Below, one piece after another: positions 4,138 to 5,384 of a DNA stretch of 5,384 nucleotides (positions within the stretch are counted from its first letter, which is position 1; each line of letters begins with the position of its first letter). The stretch covers positions 1 through 5,384 of the forward strand of contig CALDGV010000818.1 of the NCBI GenBank assembly GCA_937941745.1, written 5' to 3'. The stretch comes from an uncultured Prosthecobacter sp. GTDB taxonomy: Bacteria > Verrucomicrobiota > Verrucomicrobiia > Verrucomicrobiales > Verrucomicrobiaceae. The notes below the pieces were generated by a model. It did not search any database and was not told where the DNA came from. It saw only the letters and a program-made list of their open reading frames with translations. A program made the translations under genes and the position numbers.

Positions 4138-5384
4138 TCAGGGGAGGGTGCGGCCGGGCTGGATTTGGATGTCGCCGACGGCGGAGGCGGTGGGGCTGAA
4201 GACGGCTCCTCCGAGGGTGGTGGCGATGCGGAAGCGGTTGGGTTTCGTGGTGCCGCTGGGGATGGTGTAGGGGGTGAAACCGATGACGTTGGCGGCTTCG
4301 ACGGCCTTGCTACCTGAAGGGGCGGCGGGATAGGGGGCAATGGCTGAAACCGCCAGCGCTTCATACTTCGTTGCGTTGGGGCTGTTGGTATTGAAGCGGA
4401 TGTAGCGCAGCGCAGGGTGATTGACGTTGAAGTCGATGTCCTCCGGGCCGAGGGGACCGATATTCTGCGCGCCTAGCTCGCTTTGATTGAGGGTGCCGTC
4501 ATTATCGTGATCACCCGTGGCGCTCACGGCGACAGGGACGGGCGGGTCGCCCAAAGGAAGGGTGATTGCATAAGGAGTGCGGTCAAGGTCGAGCGTAGCA
4601 CCGTCCCAGATGCTTTCCTGGAAGACGAAGCCGGAGGTGAGATTCACGGGCGAGGGGCCGAGGTAATTCACGCTGGTGGTGGCGATCTCGGTGACGCCGG
4701 CGGGATCGGCGGCGGGAGTATTCGCGGCAGCATCAGCGCGGGCACCGAACGCTCCGACGAAGCCTGTGACGAGGATTTGCTGTGTGCCACCTGCGGGATC
4801 AGCGCTGCCGCGATGGACGTGGATGAGCTGCGTTTTATCGATGGGCGCGCCGAGGCTGCCGCCGCTGAGGGTTGCCTTGGCGGTGTAGATGCCGGGCGTG
4901 GCGTAGTCGTGAAAGGTCTCGGTGAGCGTGGCGAGAGGGCCGGATTGATCGGTGCTGCCATTGCCATCGAAGTCCCAGGCGATGGTGGTGCCTGCGAAAT
5001 TCAGCGGCAGATCGACGGTGAACTCGACATGCAGCGGCTGCGTGCCTGCATAACCGATGGGCGGGGCGGCGGTGAGCTGGGGCTCGGTGATGGCGAGCGG
5101 AGTGATGGCGATGTCACCCAGCGTCTCGTCATTTTCGCTGATGAAGAAGGTGTAGGTGGTGGTGGCGTAGCCGGGTTTGGAAAGGTACAGCGTGTAGTCG
5201 TTCTCGGTGAGCGCGGGTATGGTGAAGGTGCCGTCGGCGGCGCTGCTGAAGGTCTGGGTGGTGACACCACCTTCCAGGCGGATCGATGCGCCCTCAATGA
5301 CCTCCACGGGCATGGCCCCGGCCTTCACGATGCGTCCGGTGGCCTGATGCGTGGACGCGCCCTCGATGTTCAGCCCCCAGGTCG
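4138..5384 (-). CDS. Secreted multidomain protein, C-terminal part: carboxypeptidase-regulatory-like, PKD and calcium-loop domains (N-terminus beyond right edge)
   Basis: The frame is open from the window edge to the TGA at 4140-4138, giving 414 visible residues. A GTG at 5328 could start translation, but in-frame sequence continues upstream (NIEGASTHQATGRIV) and the first strand of the domain lies there, so the gene is 5' partial. Visible residues 14-98 (ATGRIV, PVEVIEGASIRLEGG, DGTFTIPAL, DYTLYLSKPGY) form a carboxypeptidase-regulatory-like beta sandwich. Residues about 107-190 are a PKD domain with IAWDFDGNGSTDQSG and FHDYATPGIYTAKATL. Residues 291-303 (DHDNDGTLNQSEL) form a D-x-D-x-D-G calcium loop. 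The last 100 residues are beta-rich, with ALRYIRFNTNSPNATKYEAL, and have no membrane anchor or sorting signal. These modules occur in extracellular adhesins and enzymes; no catalytic motif is visible. Its place 53 bp upstream of the collar gene suggests a shared message. Confidence 0.92.
   Translation of the reverse strand, partial: TWGLNIEGASTHQATGRIVKAGAMPVEVIEGASIRLEGGVTTQTFSSAADGTFTIPALTENDYTLYLSKPGYATTTYTFFISENDETLGDIAITPLAITEPQLTAAPPIGYAGTQPLHVEFTVDLPLNFAGTTIAWDFDGNGSTDQSGPLATLTETFHDYATPGIYTAKATLSGGSLGAPIDKTQLIHVHRGSADPAGGTQQILVTGFVGAFGARADAAANTPAADPAGVTEIATTSVNYLGPSPVNLTSGFVFQESIWDGATLDLDRTPYAITLPLGDPPVPVAVSATGDHDNDGTLNQSELGAQNIGPLGPEDIDFNVNHPALRYIRFNTNSPNATKYEALAVSAIAPYPAAPSGSKAVEAANVIGFTPYTIPSGTTKPNRFRIATTLGGAVFSPTASAVGDIQIQPGRTLP
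4474..4512 (-). other. EF-hand/TSP3-like calcium-binding loop
   Basis: DHDNDGTLNQSEL has acidic or Asn ligands at positions 1, 3 and 5, Gly at 6 and Glu at 12, matching the canonical calcium loop. A single such loop preceded by Gly and followed by an acidic region (GPEDIDFNVN) suits an extracellular, calcium-stabilised linker. Confidence 0.6.
4813..5061 (-). other. PKD domain
   Basis: The segment runs from APPIGYAGTQPLHVEF through WDFDGNGSTDQSG to HDYATPGIYTAKATLSGG. WDF-D-G-x-G and the H-x-Y-x-x-P-G-x-Y-x-A ending are the two diagnostic PKD motifs at the expected spacing. PKD domains are beta-sandwich spacers of extracellular proteins. The same WDF core occurs twice at the N-terminus of the helical protein two genes downstream. 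Confidence 0.85.
5089..5343 (-). other. Carboxypeptidase-regulatory-like domain
   Basis: The pattern G-R-I-V ... P-(V)-x-G-A-S-I-x-L-x-G-G ... T-F-S-S-A-A-D-G-T-F-T-I-P-x-L ... Y-T-L-x-L-S-K-P-G-Y is the classic seven-stranded fold often annotated as 'carboxypeptidase regulatory-like' in surface proteins. It closes with LGDIAITPL, the usual final strand. It is a structural or adhesive module and needs no peptidase activity. Confidence 0.75.

Noticed and set aside
5326..5328. GTG as the true start of the right-hand gene
   Set aside because: The frame stays open to the window edge, and the first strand of the carboxypeptidase-regulatory-like domain (ATGRIV) lies upstream of the GTG. No signal peptide follows it, so the gene begins outside the window.

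Overview
The window is almost entirely coding, and all of the coding lies on the minus strand. Three large open frames run from right to left with little space between them, so they probably form one transcription unit. In transcription order they are: (A) 5384 to 4138, the C-terminal part of a secreted multidomain protein whose start lies beyond the right edge; (B) 4084 to 2690, a complete 464-residue exported phage-tail-collar (short-tail-fibre-like) protein; (C) 2690 to 1, the first 896 residues of a large exported protein with PKD-like N-terminal modules and a long alpha-helical, coiled-coil-rich remainder that runs off the left edge. No tRNA, rRNA, CRISPR array, transposase or integrase is visible, and no plus-strand gene is credible.

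The organism cannot be named from the sequence alone. The GC-rich composition, weak or absent Shine-Dalgarno sequences, Sec-type signal peptides, PKD and carboxypeptidase-regulatory-like modules, and the secreted 'PFQGQ ... LYD ... VWSE ... LGS' plus collar architecture all fit a large-genome Gram-negative of the Planctomycetes-Verrucomicrobia type. A verrucomicrobial source is my best guess; myxobacteria or planctomycetes are alternatives. This is inference from style, not a match.

Layout: 4138-5384 holds a carboxypeptidase-regulatory-like beta domain, a PKD domain, a linker, an EF-hand/TSP3-type calcium loop and a beta-rich C-terminus. 4085-4137 is a 53-bp gap without a recognisable terminator. 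2690-4084 holds a signal peptide built from two short tandem DNA repeats, an N-terminal beta domain, five decapeptide repeats (probably a trimeric stalk), a collar domain, an inserted domain of about 85 residues and a conserved HxH/ETRPKN tail-fibre tip. 1-2690 starts at a TGATG stop/start overlap and has a signal peptide, two 'WDF' PKD-like segments and about 580 residues of mostly helical sequence, including a helix / small-residue loop / helix hairpin.

Working together (inference): a calcium-stabilised PKD surface protein, a probably trimeric fibre with a phage-type receptor-binding tip and a large helical protein, made together and all exported, look like parts of one extracellular assembly. 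The helical hairpin followed by a tyrosine/glutamate-rich helix resembles in layout the pore and channel part of Tc (ABC) toxin A subunits. That resemblance is the main reason to look at the locus again. It is an architectural impression that needs structure prediction and remote-homology searches.
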